Below, piece after piece: positions 35,528-45,288 of a DNA stretch of 64,000 bases (within the stretch, counting starts at the first letter, position 1; every line of letters starts with the position of its first letter). Origin of the DNA: Kaistella flava (ex Peng et al. 2021) (GTDB taxonomy: Bacteria; Bacteroidota; Bacteroidia; Flavobacteriales; Weeksellaceae). The stretch lies in NCBI RefSeq assembly GCF_015191005.1, contig NZ_CP040442.1, positions 1,860,001 through 1,924,000 on the forward strand, written 5' to 3'. The notes beneath the pieces are model-generated. The model worked only from the letters and a program-made list of their open reading frames with translations, searched no databases and was not told where the DNA came from. Made by a program: the position numbers and the translations under genes.

Positions 35528-36571
35528 ATGTCAAAAAAAGTAGTAACATTTGGAGAAATCATGTTGAGATTAGCTCCTCAAGGATTTTTAAGATTTTCAC
35601 AAGCCGATAACTTTGATGTCGTGTATGGTGGTGGAGAATCAAATGTGGCTGTCTCATTAGCGAATTATGGAATTCCTGTAGATTTTGTAACCCGTTTGCC
35701 GAAAAATGACATCGGACAATGTGCGATGATGGAAATGCGTAAAAGAGGGGTTGGTGTAGATAAAATTGTTTGGGGAGGTGACCGATTGGGAATTTATTTC
35801 CTGGAAACTGGCGCTGTAAGTAGAGGAAGTAAAGTAGTTTACGATAGAGCTCATTCTGCAATGTCAGAAATCCAATCTGGAATGATCGACTGGGAAAAAG
35901 TTTTCGAAGGAGTTGAATGGTTCCACTGGACTGGTATTACGCCTGCAATTTCTCAAAGTTCTGCTGACGTTTGTTTAGAAGCTGTAAAAGTGGCAAGCAA
36001 AATGGGAATTACCATTTCTACAGATTTAAATTACCGTGCAAAATTATGGAATTATGGTGGTGACAGAGAAGCAATCATGACCGAATTAACTTCACACTGT
36101 GACGTGATTTTAGGAAATGAAGAAGACGCAGAAATGCATTTCGGTATCAAACCGGATGGCGCTGCAGTGCAAACTCATGGTCACGATGTAAAAGCAGAAG
36201 CTTTCTTATCTGTTTGTCAGCAAATGATGAAGAAATTCCCGAAAGCTAAAAAAGTAATTACCACTTTAAGAGGTTCAATTTCAGCTTCTCACAATACTTG
36301 GGCTGGAGTTTTATATGACGGTAAAGAAATGTTGCAAACCCGTCAGTATCAAATTACCGATATTGTTGACAGAGTAGGTGGTGGAGATTCTTTCATGGGT
36401 GGTTTAATCTACGGATTATTGACTTACCCAAATGATGATCAAAACGCTTTGGATTTCGCTGTTGCAGCATCTTGTTTGAAACATACCATTAAAGGTGACG
36501 CCAATTTGGTGACCGTTGATGAAGTAATGAAATTAATGGGTGGAGATTCTTCTGGTAGAGTTGCTAGATAA
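35528..36571 (+). CDS. kdgK: 2-keto-3-deoxygluconate kinase (PfkB family)
   Basis: 347 residues. N-terminal KVVTFGEIMLRLAP and GGGESNVAVSLANYG are the PfkB sugar-binding elements; the C-terminal DRVGGGDSFMGGLIYGLL has the GxGD anion hole and catalytic Asp. It phosphorylates KDG to KDPG with ATP. The position between lyase and KDPG aldolase genes fits this precisely. It follows the PL7 gene after 64 bp, and YhcH follows after 6 bp. A longer insert (about 195-235, HFGIKPDGAAVQTHGHDV) is seen in Bacteroidota KdgK proteins. Confidence 0.93.
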   Translation: MSKKVVTFGEIMLRLAPQGFLRFSQADNFDVVYGGGESNVAVSLANYGIPVDFVTRLPKNDIGQCAMMEMRKRGVGVDKIVWGGDRLGIYFLETGAVSRGSKVVYDRAHSAMSEIQSGMIDWEKVFEGVEWFHWTGITPAISQSSADVCLEAVKVASKMGITISTDLNYRAKLWNYGGDREAIMTELTSHCDVILGNEEDAEMHFGIKPDGAAVQTHGHDVKAEAFLSVCQQMMKKFPKAKKVITTLRGSISASHNTWAGVLYDGKEMLQTRQYQITDIVDRVGGGDSFMGGLIYGLLTYPNDDQNALDFAVAASCLKHTIKGDANLVTVDEVMKLMGGDSSGRVAR

Positions 36572-36577
36572 TTTATT

Positions 36578-37033
36578 ATGATTATAGATACCCTTACCAA
36601 CGCGCAGAAATACGCAAGTTTACATCCTTTATTTGCAGAAGCTTTTGCTTATTTAAAAAAGAATAATTTGGCAAAATTACCTGATGGAACGATAGAAATT
36701 TCAGAAGGTTTAAAAGTTATTATCAGCAATAAAGCAGGTAAATCAAAACAAACCAGTCTTGAAAAATTTGAGTGTCATCAGAAAAATATTGATATTCAGG
36801 TTTGTGTAAAAGGAACAGAAACCATCGGTTGGAAACCTTTAGAAAATTGCAAATCTCCAAAAGGAGAATATAATCCAGAAAAAGATGTCCAGTTTTTTTT
36901 AGATGAGCCAGAAACTTTTTTCCAGCTTCATGCGAATCAGTTTGTGATTTTTTATCCAGAAGATGTTCATGCACCAATGATTGGTAAAGATGACGAACTC
37001 ATTAAAAAAATTGTTTTTAAAGTTAAAATTTAA
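36578..37033 (+). CDS. YhcH/YjgK/YiaL family protein
   Basis: 151 residues of the DUF386 family: ECHQKNIDIQVCVKGTETIGW (about 66-86) and the metal-binding ending FVIFYPEDVHAPMIG (about 126-140). The fold is cupin-like, with His and Glu residues that could bind metal. Members occur in many sugar acid operons (for example E. coli yhcH with sialate, yiaL), but the reaction is not settled; some have been proposed to be sugar isomerases or mutarotases. It lies 6 bp after kdgK. Confidence 0.88.
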   Translation: MIIDTLTNAQKYASLHPLFAEAFAYLKKNNLAKLPDGTIEISEGLKVIISNKAGKSKQTSLEKFECHQKNIDIQVCVKGTETIGWKPLENCKSPKGEYNPEKDVQFFLDEPETFFQLHANQFVIFYPEDVHAPMIGKDDELIKKIVFKVKI

Positions 37034-37125
37034 TTCAAAATGAAATCGCCATCTGCAAACTTTCTAAAAAAGCATGGATGAAATTAGGCGATTCCATATG
37101 ACCTTTAAAAAAATAAATATTACAT

Positions 37126-37788
37126 ATGAAAAATAATAGCCAATCCGTTTCCGAGGCAATTGTGAAACAGGGAATGCTTCCACTATACTTTAATGCAAGT
37201 GAAGAAGTAACTTTAGAAGTTTTAAGAAGTGTTTATAAAGCTGGAGTTAGAGCGATAGAATATACGAATCGTGGGGAAGCAGCTTTGAGAAATTTCACCA
37301 AAATGGTTGAAGTTCGAAATGCTGAAATGCCAGATTTGTTGTTAGGAATCGGAACCATTAAAAATCTAGAACAAGCAGAAAGTTTCTTGAAAGCAGGTGC
37401 TGACTTTTTCATCAGTCCCGGATTTGTTCCTGAAGTTGCAGCATTTTTAATTGCTAAAGATTTATTTTACAGTCCTGGTTGTATGACTCCAACAGAAATT
37501 ATTGCTGCTGAAAATGCAGGCGTGAAATTCATTAAATTATTTCCTGGAAATATGTTGGGGCCAGATTTTTTAAGTGGTATTAAAGATATTTTTCCAAATC
37601 TTCTTTTTATGCCGACAGGTGGCGTAGATACGACAAAAGAAAATATCCAAAGCTGGTTTACAGCCGGCGTTTCTGCAGTAGGAATGGGAAGCAAACTACT
37701 TAGTAAAAAATTAATGGCAGACAAAAATTACTCTTTAATAGAATCGGAAACAAAAAAAGTTTTGGAAATAATTGCGGAACTTAAGTAG
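37126..37788 (+). CDS. eda: KDPG aldolase (2-dehydro-3-deoxy-6-phosphogluconate aldolase)
   Basis: 220 residues, class I aldolase barrel. The proton-transfer Glu is in VRAIEYTNRG (about 41-50) and the Schiff-base Lys in VKFIKLFPGNML (about 130-141), with the phosphate-binding MPTGGVD (about 161-167). It splits KDPG to pyruvate and glyceraldehyde-3-phosphate, the last step of the alginate monomer route. It may also act on 4-hydroxy-2-oxoglutarate. It follows YhcH after 92 bp. Confidence 0.94.
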   Translation: MKNNSQSVSEAIVKQGMLPLYFNASEEVTLEVLRSVYKAGVRAIEYTNRGEAALRNFTKMVEVRNAEMPDLLLGIGTIKNLEQAESFLKAGADFFISPGFVPEVAAFLIAKDLFYSPGCMTPTEIIAAENAGVKFIKLFPGNMLGPDFLSGIKDIFPNLLFMPTGGVDTTKENIQSWFTAGVSAVGMGSKLLSKKLMADKNYSLIESETKKVLEIIAELK

Positions 37789-37876
37789 GTGATAGCTTAA
37801 CATTTTATCTGCAAATAGCTAAGATATATTAATGAAAAATAATATATCCGCATTGATTTCAAGGCTTTTATTTTGC

Positions 37877-37906
37877 TAATTTTGCAAAACCAATCTGGTT
37901 AACCAA
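37877..37906 (+). promoter_or_regulatory. Alginate-regulon GntR operator 4 (autoregulation) with -7 box
   Basis: Units TTGCAAAACCAA (37882) and CTGGTTAACCAA (37895) lie 13 bp apart, ending 8 bp before the GntR start codon. A TAATTTTG box (37877-37884) overlaps the first. The site next to the regulator's own gene suggests negative autoregulation. Confidence 0.7.
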
Positions 37907-37914
37907 AAAAATGA

Positions 37915-38625
37915 ATGAAAATGAATTTAGATTTAATTACAAAAAAAGAGAATCAAAATACACAGAAAGAAATTATCGCTAAAATTAGGGAGTTAATTAA
38001 TTTCAAAAATCTTGAACCAGGAGATAAACTGCCTTCGGAGAGAATGTTGTCAGAAAAATTTGAGGTATCTCGTAGCAATGTGAGAGATGCTATACAAAAA
38101 TTAGAATTCTACGGAATACTAAAATCTATACCACAAAGCGGAACATTTGTAGCAAACATAGGTGCGATTGCTATCAACGGAATGATAGACGATATAATAA
38201 GATTAGAAGAACCGGATTTTAAATCACTTGTAGAAACTAGAATCCTTCTGGAACTTAAAACAGTAAGACTGGCAGCAATAAGAAGGACTGATGAAGATAT
38301 TCAGAATATAGAATCAGCACTAAATGCATATTCCCAAAAAGTTTTAGCAGGTGAGGACGCTGTTCAGGAGGATCTTCTATTTCATCTATCAATTGCGAAA
38401 GCTTGTGGTAACAGTACAATAAATACTTTTATGCTGACAATTACCCCAGAAATCATCTCTTATTTCAACACAGTTGAAATGTGCGATATTGACCAAAGAA
38501 TTTCTGGTATTAAAGAGCATGAGGAAATTTTTGAAGCGATAAAAAGCCAAGATACACAAAAAGCAAAACAAAAAATGAAGGATCACTTTAAGGTTCTTTA
38601 CAAATTTTGTTACGATAAAAGCTAG
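37915..38625 (+). CDS. GntR-family (FadR subfamily) transcriptional regulator
   Basis: 236 residues. Winged helix-turn-helix at about 20-85: KLPSERMLSEKFEVSRSNVR, then AIQKLEFYGILKSI and the wing PQSGTFVA. The all-helical FCD effector domain fills 95-230, with possible metal ligands in EDLLFHLSIAKACGN and GIKEHEEIFEAI. Start at 37915 (MKMNLDL); an ATG at 37911 is out of frame. GntR/FadR regulators of hexuronate genes bind palindromes with a GGT/ACC core, which agrees with the seven TTGGTAAACCAA-type operators in this island. Location inside the locus and the operator at its own promoter mark it as the local regulator, probably a repressor released by KDG or DEH. Confidence 0.92.
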   Translation: MKMNLDLITKKENQNTQKEIIAKIRELINFKNLEPGDKLPSERMLSEKFEVSRSNVRDAIQKLEFYGILKSIPQSGTFVANIGAIAINGMIDDIIRLEEPDFKSLVETRILLELKTVRLAAIRRTDEDIQNIESALNAYSQKVLAGEDAVQEDLLFHLSIAKACGNSTINTFMLTITPEIISYFNTVEMCDIDQRISGIKEHEEIFEAIKSQDTQKAKQKMKDHFKVLYKFCYDKS

Positions 38626-38698
38626 AATTATAATTGAAATTAGAAAATCGTCTGAGTTTTCGACGGTTAATAAAGCTTATGCTATAAATTAAAATAAA

Positions 38699-40159
38699 AT
38701 GAAGGTTAAAGGATTAAGATGGTGGATTATTGGTTTGATAATGGTCATTACAATGATTAATTATTTAGACAGAGGAACACTTAACTATATGTGGGTTGCT
38801 AATATTGAATATAAATTAGTAGATAATATTCAACCCGATTTAGGTGAAAACCAGGCAAAACTTAATGCACGCGACAACACCTATCTGCTCGTTTCTAAAC
38901 GAGGAGAAGAGATTTTGCAAAAAACTGAAATGGTAAGTTTCAAAAATGAGGGTAAAGTTGTAGTTAATAGACAAGGGATCGCTTATGAATTAGGGATTGT
39001 TGATAAAAACGCAACACCAGAAGAAGCATCAAAACAAGCCAAAGATCAACTCGGAATAATCACCATTTTTTTTATGATTGCTTACGGCTTTAGTCAACTT
39101 TTCTCTGGAAAATTATACGACAAAATTGGTACCCGTCGAGGTTTTGTGGTTTCAGTTTTAGTTTGGGGTTTTGCAGATGCACTTACTTCTCTATCTCAAG
39201 GTAAAGTCTCATTAACTGGCTTTAGAATGATGCTTGGTTTAGGTGAAGCTGGTCCTTGGCCGGGCGCTACGAAAAGCAACGCAGAGTGGTTTCCGCAAAA
39301 AGAACGTGCCTTTGCGCAAGGACTTTTTGGCGCGGCTGCCTCCATCGGATCTATTTTAGCCCCAATTATAATTTTATCATTGTATATGACGATCGGGTGG
39401 AAAATGACTTTCGTAGTTGTGGGACTTCTTGGTATAGTATGGCTAATTCCTTGGTTAATTATTAATAAGAAAGGTCCAAAAGAGCATCCGTGGATTACTG
39501 AAGAAGAGCGATTATATATATTACAAAACCAAACAAAATCTGTAGAGACTACCGCAGGAAAAACTTGGGGTCAACTACTTTCTAATAAAAAGAATTACTC
39601 AGTAATACTAGGACGTTTTTTTCTAGATCCTATCTGGTGGATGTTCGTTACTTTCTTACCGATGTATTTGGTTGAGGAATTTAATTTGAATATTAAAGAG
39701 TTGGCATTCTCTGCATGGGTTCCCTATTTAGGAGCGATGATTGGAAGTATTGCTGGAGGTTGGTTCTCCGGATATTTAATTCGAAAAGGTGGCACAGTTG
39801 ATAAAGCTAGAAAAACGGCTATGATTTTAGGTGGTTGCGTAGTAATCCCCGCGGTTTTGGCTTCAGTAATGGTTCCGAATGCAACTTTAGCGGTGATTTT
39901 AATGGCATTTGTATTGGGTGGCTTCCAATTTATGATGACCAATATTCAAACGTTACCAAGCGATTTGCATGATGGTAAATCGGTAGGTTCATTGGCTGGT
40001 TTAGGAGGTGCAGCAGCGGTATTAGGAACAATTTTAGCAATTCTTTTTGCTGGTCAAATATCGAGTTGGCCATTATTATTTGGATTGTTAGCGGCATTGG
40101 TTCCATTGTCATTAATATCCATATTCATAACTATTGGAAAAATTGAACAGATAAAATAA
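38699..40159 (+). CDS. MFS transporter, hexuronate/DEH-type
   Basis: 486 residues, 12 membrane helices of the anion:cation symporter group (ExuT-like): MINYLDRGTLNY in helix 1 with the Asp-Arg signature, GLGEAGPWPGATKSNAEWFP (about 180-199) and YDKIGTRRGF loop. The loop between helices 1 and 2 (about 35-118) is much longer than normal and hydrophilic; other Bacteroidota uronate transporters have similar inserts. It would import unsaturated uronates or DEH from the periplasm across the inner membrane, inferred from location between the regulator and DEH reductase genes. Confidence 0.9.
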   Translation: MKVKGLRWWIIGLIMVITMINYLDRGTLNYMWVANIEYKLVDNIQPDLGENQAKLNARDNTYLLVSKRGEEILQKTEMVSFKNEGKVVVNRQGIAYELGIVDKNATPEEASKQAKDQLGIITIFFMIAYGFSQLFSGKLYDKIGTRRGFVVSVLVWGFADALTSLSQGKVSLTGFRMMLGLGEAGPWPGATKSNAEWFPQKERAFAQGLFGAAASIGSILAPIIILSLYMTIGWKMTFVVVGLLGIVWLIPWLIINKKGPKEHPWITEEERLYILQNQTKSVETTAGKTWGQLLSNKKNYSVILGRFFLDPIWWMFVTFLPMYLVEEFNLNIKELAFSAWVPYLGAMIGSIAGGWFSGYLIRKGGTVDKARKTAMILGGCVVIPAVLASVMVPNATLAVILMAFVLGGFQFMMTNIQTLPSDLHDGKSVGSLAGLGGAAAVLGTILAILFAGQISSWPLLFGLLAALVPLSLISIFITIGKIEQIK

Positions 40160-40189
40160 TAATAACAATTAAAAATTAAATAATTTAAA

Positions 40190-40954
40190 ATGACTGATTT
40201 AAAGGGAAAAGTAGCTGTAATTACTGGCGCAACAGGAGGTATTGGTTTCGCAGTATGTAAAAGATTGGGAAATGATGGATATACTGTAATATTAAACGGT
40301 ATAGATGAAAAGTCCGGTAATGAAAAAGTAGCCGAGCTTCTCGCTGAAGGTATTACCGCAGAATATTATGGATTTGACGTTACGAATGAAGAAGAGGTCA
40401 CAATTAATATTAATAAGATTGGCGAGAAATATGGAAAAATCGATGTTCTTGTAAATAATGCAGGAGGTCTTGGTGGTCGAATGAGATTTGACGAAATGAC
40501 TACGGAATTTTACAGAAGTGTCATGGCTTTAAATCTTGACTCTACATTTTTTGTTTCAAGAGCAGCAATTCCATTTTTGAAAAAGGGAGAAAATGCTTCA
40601 ATCATAAACTATACATCTAATGCAACGTGGAATGGTGGTGGACCTGGAGCTGGAGTTTATGCAACTTCGAAAGCAGGAGTTCAGGCAATTACCAGAGCAA
40701 TGGCAAAAGATTTAGCAGAATTTGGGATTAGAGTAAATGCCGTCTCACCAGGAACAATTGACACACCTTTTCACGCTCAAATTAAAGCCACAAAACCAGA
40801 AGTTTTCGCAAGCTGGAAAGATAGCATTATGCTTGGGCGATTAGGAGAACCAGAAGAAGTTGCTTCAGTGGTATCATTCTTAGCAGGTAAGGATGCATCC
40901 TTCTTAACTGCTGAAACCATTCAAGTTGGTGGTGGACAAGCTTTAGGAATTTAA
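40190..40954 (+). CDS. SDR-family oxidoreductase, probable DEH reductase
   Basis: 254 residues. Rossmann signature TGATGGIG (about 13-20), NNAG (about 88-91) and the catalytic Ser in NYTSNATWNGG, Tyr and Lys in GVYATSKAG (about 155-163). In alginate loci of flavobacteria and sphingomonads, SDR proteins of this length reduce DEH (4-deoxy-L-erythro-5-hexoseulose uronate) to KDG with NAD(P)H. The position downstream of the transporter supports that. The acidic residue after beta strand 2 is not obvious, so cofactor preference is open. Last gene of the operon, followed by a terminator. Confidence 0.88.
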   Translation: MTDLKGKVAVITGATGGIGFAVCKRLGNDGYTVILNGIDEKSGNEKVAELLAEGITAEYYGFDVTNEEEVTININKIGEKYGKIDVLVNNAGGLGGRMRFDEMTTEFYRSVMALNLDSTFFVSRAAIPFLKKGENASIINYTSNATWNGGGPGAGVYATSKAGVQAITRAMAKDLAEFGIRVNAVSPGTIDTPFHAQIKATKPEVFASWKDSIMLGRLGEPEEVASVVSFLAGKDASFLTAETIQVGGGQALGI

Positions 40955-40994
40955 AAAAGCAAATTCCTCTATTACAAATTTCTATTTTATTTAT

Positions 40995-41042
40995 AACTAA
41001 ACATCATATTCTAATTATTTTAATTATATATGATGTTTAGTT
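40995..41042 (+). terminator. Terminator of the main alginate operon
   Basis: A 15-bp stem AACTAAACATCATAT / ATATGATGTTTAGTT with an AT-rich loop of about 18 bases, followed by CTTTTAGTT. It lies 40 bp past the SDR stop codon. Confidence 0.65.
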
Positions 41043-41471
41043 CTTTTAGTTACTAATTCATTTTACTGAATTCTAGGTAACAATCAAAATAACGTAGGTA
41101 TTCAGCATAAAAATTTATCAATGTATTTTCAATCAAAATAATGCGTTTATTTTTTTTGATAATGTTATCAAGGGGATCTACAGCAGAATTATTTCAGTTC
41201 TACTTCAAATTTTATAATTATCAATTTCTTCTAGAATTGAATTATACGAAAACTGCAGTACTGCCGTTCAGGAAATTACATCTTAAGACTGATTTTGTTT
41301 AAAACTAGAAATAGTATTCTCGATACTCTTGATTTAATTAATCTTTATAAAGACTCTCTTATTTTGTATTTCCGTTTCAATTTAGTACCATAATAGTTTG
41401 ATGGTTCCACCTCCAGAAATACCCATATTTCAATTCTTTCCAGTATAATTAGAATTGATTCTTTAAAAATT
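41043..41471. other. AT-rich gap with no recognised gene
   Basis: Both strands are full of stops. I see no operator, promoter box or recognisable protein remnant here. Confidence 0.5.
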
Positions 41472-42353
41472 TCAGTTTATATATTTTGATAAAAATTTTA
41501 TAATAGCAATATTTAATTCCTTGTTTTTCTCTTTATCAAATTTGCCATGAAGACCATTCTTCACCGTAATAAACTCAGATTCTACCATATTCTTTTGAAG
41601 TTTATTGTATAAATTTACTGACTGTTGATAAGGGACGGTGGGGTCTGCATCTCCATGCACAATAAAGGTGGGTGGGCTATTTTTTGTAATATAATTAATT
41701 GGCGAAACCGATTCTATAAATTCATAATCACTTGCCTTCGTACCAAGCCATTCTAGTGCAGATTTACTTTTAAGTTTTCCATAAGACCAATCATATAAAT
41801 CGGAAATACCATATTTATCAATTATAGCGGCAACTTTAATTTTTTCCTGTGTCATACATTTAGTATCAAATCGGTGATCATTTTCTAAAAGCCCTCCCAT
41901 TAAAGCTAAATGTCCACCTGCACTGCCGCCCATGATTACAATCTTTTTTGGATCAATATTCAGTTCACTTGCGTGGTTAATTAAGTAAATCAGCATACAA
42001 CGGGTATCTTCTATTGCAGCAGGGGCGGTTGCTTGCGAGGAAAGTCGATATTCCATATTTGCAACAGCGAAACCAGCCTCAAAAAAGGCATTAAAGCCTG
42101 TTTGGCTTTCTTTTACCCCCTTTTTCCATCCGCCACCATGAATGTTTATTATGATAGGGGTCGGTATTGCTAAATTTGCATTAATATACAAATCAACTTT
42201 ACCTTCCCAATCTCCCTCTTTGGTATAAACAGTGTTTAATTTGGATGAATAATCTTTCGGGAAAGCGACTGGTTTATAAATTTCTAAACTATTCTGCGAA
42301 AAACTAGAAAAACAAATAAGGAAAAGTACTAAACAATAATTTTTTTTGTCCAT
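41472..42353 (-). CDS. Secreted alpha/beta hydrolase (carbohydrate esterase-like)
   Basis: 293 residues with a signal peptide (about 1-20, ends FSSFSQ). BD-FAE-type alpha/beta hydrolase: oxyanion motif IINIHGGGWKKG (about 68-79), nucleophile elbow IMGGSAGGHLALMG (about 139-152), Asp in HGDADPTVPYQQS (about 232-244) and His in KNGLHGKFDK (about 266-275). Such enzymes remove acetyl or feruloyl groups from sugars. Bacterial alginates are O-acetylated, so an alginate deacetylase is possible, but this is inference. It has the divergent operator 5 in front. A paralogue of the same type is in the pectin operon at 58967. Confidence 0.8.
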   Translation of the reverse strand: MDKKNYCLVLFLICFSSFSQNSLEIYKPVAFPKDYSSKLNTVYTKEGDWEGKVDLYINANLAIPTPIIINIHGGGWKKGVKESQTGFNAFFEAGFAVANMEYRLSSQATAPAAIEDTRCMLIYLINHASELNIDPKKIVIMGGSAGGHLALMGGLLENDHRFDTKCMTQEKIKVAAIIDKYGISDLYDWSYGKLKSKSALEWLGTKASDYEFIESVSPINYITKNSPPTFIVHGDADPTVPYQQSVNLYNKLQKNMVESEFITVKNGLHGKFDKEKNKELNIAIIKFLSKYIN

Positions 42354-42469
42354 ATATTTTTTTTAATGTAAAATAATATCACTACTAAAATAGAGATTAT
42401 AGGAAAATAAATAAAAGCAAACAAATATAACTAATGGTTTCATTTATTTTTTTTATTTATGATTTTATT

Positions 42470-42494
42470 TTGGTAAACCAGTTTGGTAAACCAA
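42470..42494. promoter_or_regulatory. Alginate-regulon GntR operator 5 (divergent)
   Basis: TTGGTAAACCAG (42470) and TTGGTAAACCAA (42483), 13 bp apart. It lies between the esterase gene (-) and the split PL6 gene (+), 39 bp before the latter's ATG. No perfect TAnnTTTG is adjacent. Confidence 0.72.
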
Positions 42495-42533
42495 AATAAG
42501 TTAACTTTGATTTAAATAAATAAATACATCAAA

Positions 42534-43607
42534 ATGCAAAAACTTACCGGTTTAATTTCAATTAATAAAAAAATATTATTATTCTTCGGAATGCTATTAT
42601 TTAGCGGGATAAAAGCACAGATCGTTTACACGACTGTTTCAAGTTTAGTTTCTGCAGTAAATGCTGCAAGCGCAACGGGCGGTACTTTTATTTTAAAAGA
42701 TGGAACATATAACAATGCTTCATTAAGTATTTCAGCTATTGCTGCAGCAGATAAGCCAATTATAATTCAGTCCCAAACAATTGGAGGTGTCACACTAACA
42801 GGTAAATCTTATGTTTCATTTGGTTATGGTGCACAATATATTACGTTGCAAGGATTTAAATTTAACTGTACTGGAACTACTACACTTATTAAATTTCAAG
42901 GAAATAATAATATCAGAATTACTCGGAATGATTTTACATTGACCGTTCCTGATGGAGTTACCGGTGTTAAATGGATTTTGATAGGTGGTGTTTATAATGA
43001 TACCACTCCACCATATCAATTTTTAAGTCATCATAACAGAATAGATCATAATAATTTTCATGACAAAAATACTTTAGGAAATTTTATAACGATTGACGGT
43101 ACAAATTCCGTACAGGTATCTCAATATGATAGAATTGATCATAATTTATTTAGAAATAATGGGCCAAGAGCGGTTAATGAGCAAGAAGCAGTAAGAATGG
43201 GTTGGAGCGCAATGTCTAATTCAAGTGCCTACACAATACTTGAAAACAACCTGTTCGAAAACTGTGATGGAGACCCCGAAATAGTTTCTGTAAAGTCTTG
43301 TGATAACATTATTAGACACAATACTTTTAGCGGAAATTATGGATCCTTATCATTAAGAAGTGGCAGAAGAAATCTAGTAGATGGCAATTATTTCTTTGGG
43401 AATAAAAGACCTGTTGGTCTTGCAGGAGATGGAGTATCACATGTATATACTGGTGGAGTAAGAATTTACGGTCTTGACCATATTATTGTCAATAATTATT
43501 TCGAAGGATTAAACGGAACTAAATTTGACGCTCCAATTTCCCTTACGCAAGGTGATGATATTGGGTATTCCGGAGCAAACTGTACACCCGATTCCGGTTT
43601 AAACTGA
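42534..43607 (+). pseudogene. PL6 alginate lyase, 5' part, interrupted by IS21 element
   Basis: Signal peptide (ends IKAQ, about 28), then the PL6 beta helix with HHNRIDHNNFHDKN, NEQEAVRMGWSAMSNSS and both catalytic residues: Lys in PEIVSVKSCDN and Arg in GSLSLRSGRRN. The gene proper stops at 43561; the frame runs on 14 residues into the insertion. Joining 43561 to 46120 restores an uninterrupted frame of about 627 residues (…GDDI-DTNTKTGG…), close to the 596-residue paralogue at 47140. The left part alone keeps the catalytic residues but loses the rest of the helix and the T9SS sorting domain. Confidence 0.85.
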
Positions 43608-43701
43608 ACAGGTAATTCCGGTGCAAACTGTACACCCTGATTCCGGTTCAAAGTGAACAGTTTTGATGATGATTTTTTCTCCTACTTTGTGATCTAATCA
43701 C

Positions 43702-45267
43702 ATGGGTATGGCTAATAAATCAATAGGATCAATTATGATACGAGAAATCATCAGGCTGAAGGACAATGGTCTTTCGAACAATCAAATATCCAAAAGCCTT
43801 GGAAAATCAAGGACAACCATTATCAAATATCTTTGTTTGATAGAGAAATCTGGAATTTGCTTCAAAGAACTCCTTGAACTCGAAGGGGAAGAATTATCTG
43901 AACTTTTCGAAGTTCCCAATGAGTTAGATTTACTTAATAGAGATCAGATTCACAAAGATTTATATTCCATTTTTCCTTATATCGAAAAGGAATTAAAGCG
44001 TGTGGGTGTCACCCGTCAGATTCTCTGGACTGAGTACAAGACAAAGCATCCTCAGGGGGTTATGTACAGTCAGTTCTGCGAACATTACAACAAATGGAAC
44101 CGAAAATCAGAAGGTTACATGCCCACTACCCACAAAGCGGGAGAAAAACTCTTCATAGATTATGCGGGCAAAAAACTCCACATCATCGACAAGGATACTG
44201 GTGAAATAAAGCCAGTGGAAGTTTTTGTTGCCACCCTTGGTGCAAGCCAATACACTTATGTAGAAGCCTCTTTTTCGCAACAAATTCCTGACTTTATAGG
44301 TAGTGTTCAAAACTGTTTGCATTATCTGGGAGGGGTTCCAGCTTGCATTATTCCCGACAATTTAAAATCAGCAGTAACCAAATCCCATAGATACGAGCCG
44401 CATGTAAACGAACAATTTGCCTGCTTTGCTTCGCATTACGACACTTCAATTATGCCTGCAAGAGCTTTGAAACCCAAGGACAAATCTTTAGTTGAAGGTG
44501 CCGTGAATATCACTTATACCCGCATATATGCAGCTTTAAGAGATAAAGAATTTTATAGCATTGCTGAATTGAATGTGGCAATAAAGAAACTTCTTTTGAC
44601 TTACAACCAAACCCCTTTTCAAAAAAAACACAGTAGTCGTACATCTCTATTTTTAGAAATTGAAAAGGATGCTTTAAAGTCATTGCCTATGGAGAAATAT
44701 GAGCTTAGAGACTACAAAATTGCCACCGTACAGAAGAATTGCCATGCCTATTATTCTGCTGACAAAAACTATTACAGCGTACCCAACGCCTATATCGGAA
44801 AGAAAGTAAAGTTGGTTCTTACCCAAAGCGTGGTGGAAATCTACCACAACCAAGCCCGAATCGCACTACATCCACGCAGTCGCAAGGCTTATGATTATGT
44901 GACCATAAAGGAACACATGCCTGTAAACCACACCTACAATAGCGATTGGAGTTCGGAATTTTTTATCTCCTGGGCACAAAAAATAGGCAATCATACAAAG
45001 GAGTATATCGAGAAAATATTGGATAAAAAGCAGTATCCTGAACAGAGCTACAAGAGTTGCATGGGAATATTGAGCATGGAATCCAAGATAGGAAAGCAGC
45101 GTTTGGATAACGCCTGTAAACGGGCACTGAGCTACGATGCTATAAGCTACAATTCTATCAAAAACATTTTAGAAAGAGGACTTGATAAAGAAGAGGAACA
45201 AGCCGATTTATTCAACGTATCCATTTCTAATCATGACAATATCAGAGGATCAAAATATTATGCTTAA
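43702..45267 (+). CDS. istA: IS21-family transposase IstA
   Basis: 521 residues. N-terminal helix-turn-helix (LKDNGLSNNQISKSLGKSR, about 18-36) and DDE domain: first Asp in LFIDYAGKKL (about 151-160), second in IIPDNLKSAV (about 216-225) and the Glu in DKSLVEGAVNI (about 262-272). A C-terminal beta domain follows (YYSADKNYYSVPNAYIGKK). All catalytic residues are intact, so the element may be active. The start MGMANKS at 43702 allows ATG 1 or 3. istB begins 21 bp after it. Confidence 0.94.
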   Translation: MGMANKSIGSIMIREIIRLKDNGLSNNQISKSLGKSRTTIIKYLCLIEKSGICFKELLELEGEELSELFEVPNELDLLNRDQIHKDLYSIFPYIEKELKRVGVTRQILWTEYKTKHPQGVMYSQFCEHYNKWNRKSEGYMPTTHKAGEKLFIDYAGKKLHIIDKDTGEIKPVEVFVATLGASQYTYVEASFSQQIPDFIGSVQNCLHYLGGVPACIIPDNLKSAVTKSHRYEPHVNEQFACFASHYDTSIMPARALKPKDKSLVEGAVNITYTRIYAALRDKEFYSIAELNVAIKKLLLTYNQTPFQKKHSSRTSLFLEIEKDALKSLPMEKYELRDYKIATVQKNCHAYYSADKNYYSVPNAYIGKKVKLVLTQSVVEIYHNQARIALHPRSRKAYDYVTIKEHMPVNHTYNSDWSSEFFISWAQKIGNHTKEYIEKILDKKQYPEQSYKSCMGILSMESKIGKQRLDNACKRALSYDAISYNSIKNILERGLDKEEEQADLFNVSISNHDNIRGSKYYA

Positions 45268-45288
45268 CAATTTAAATAAAACTAAATT

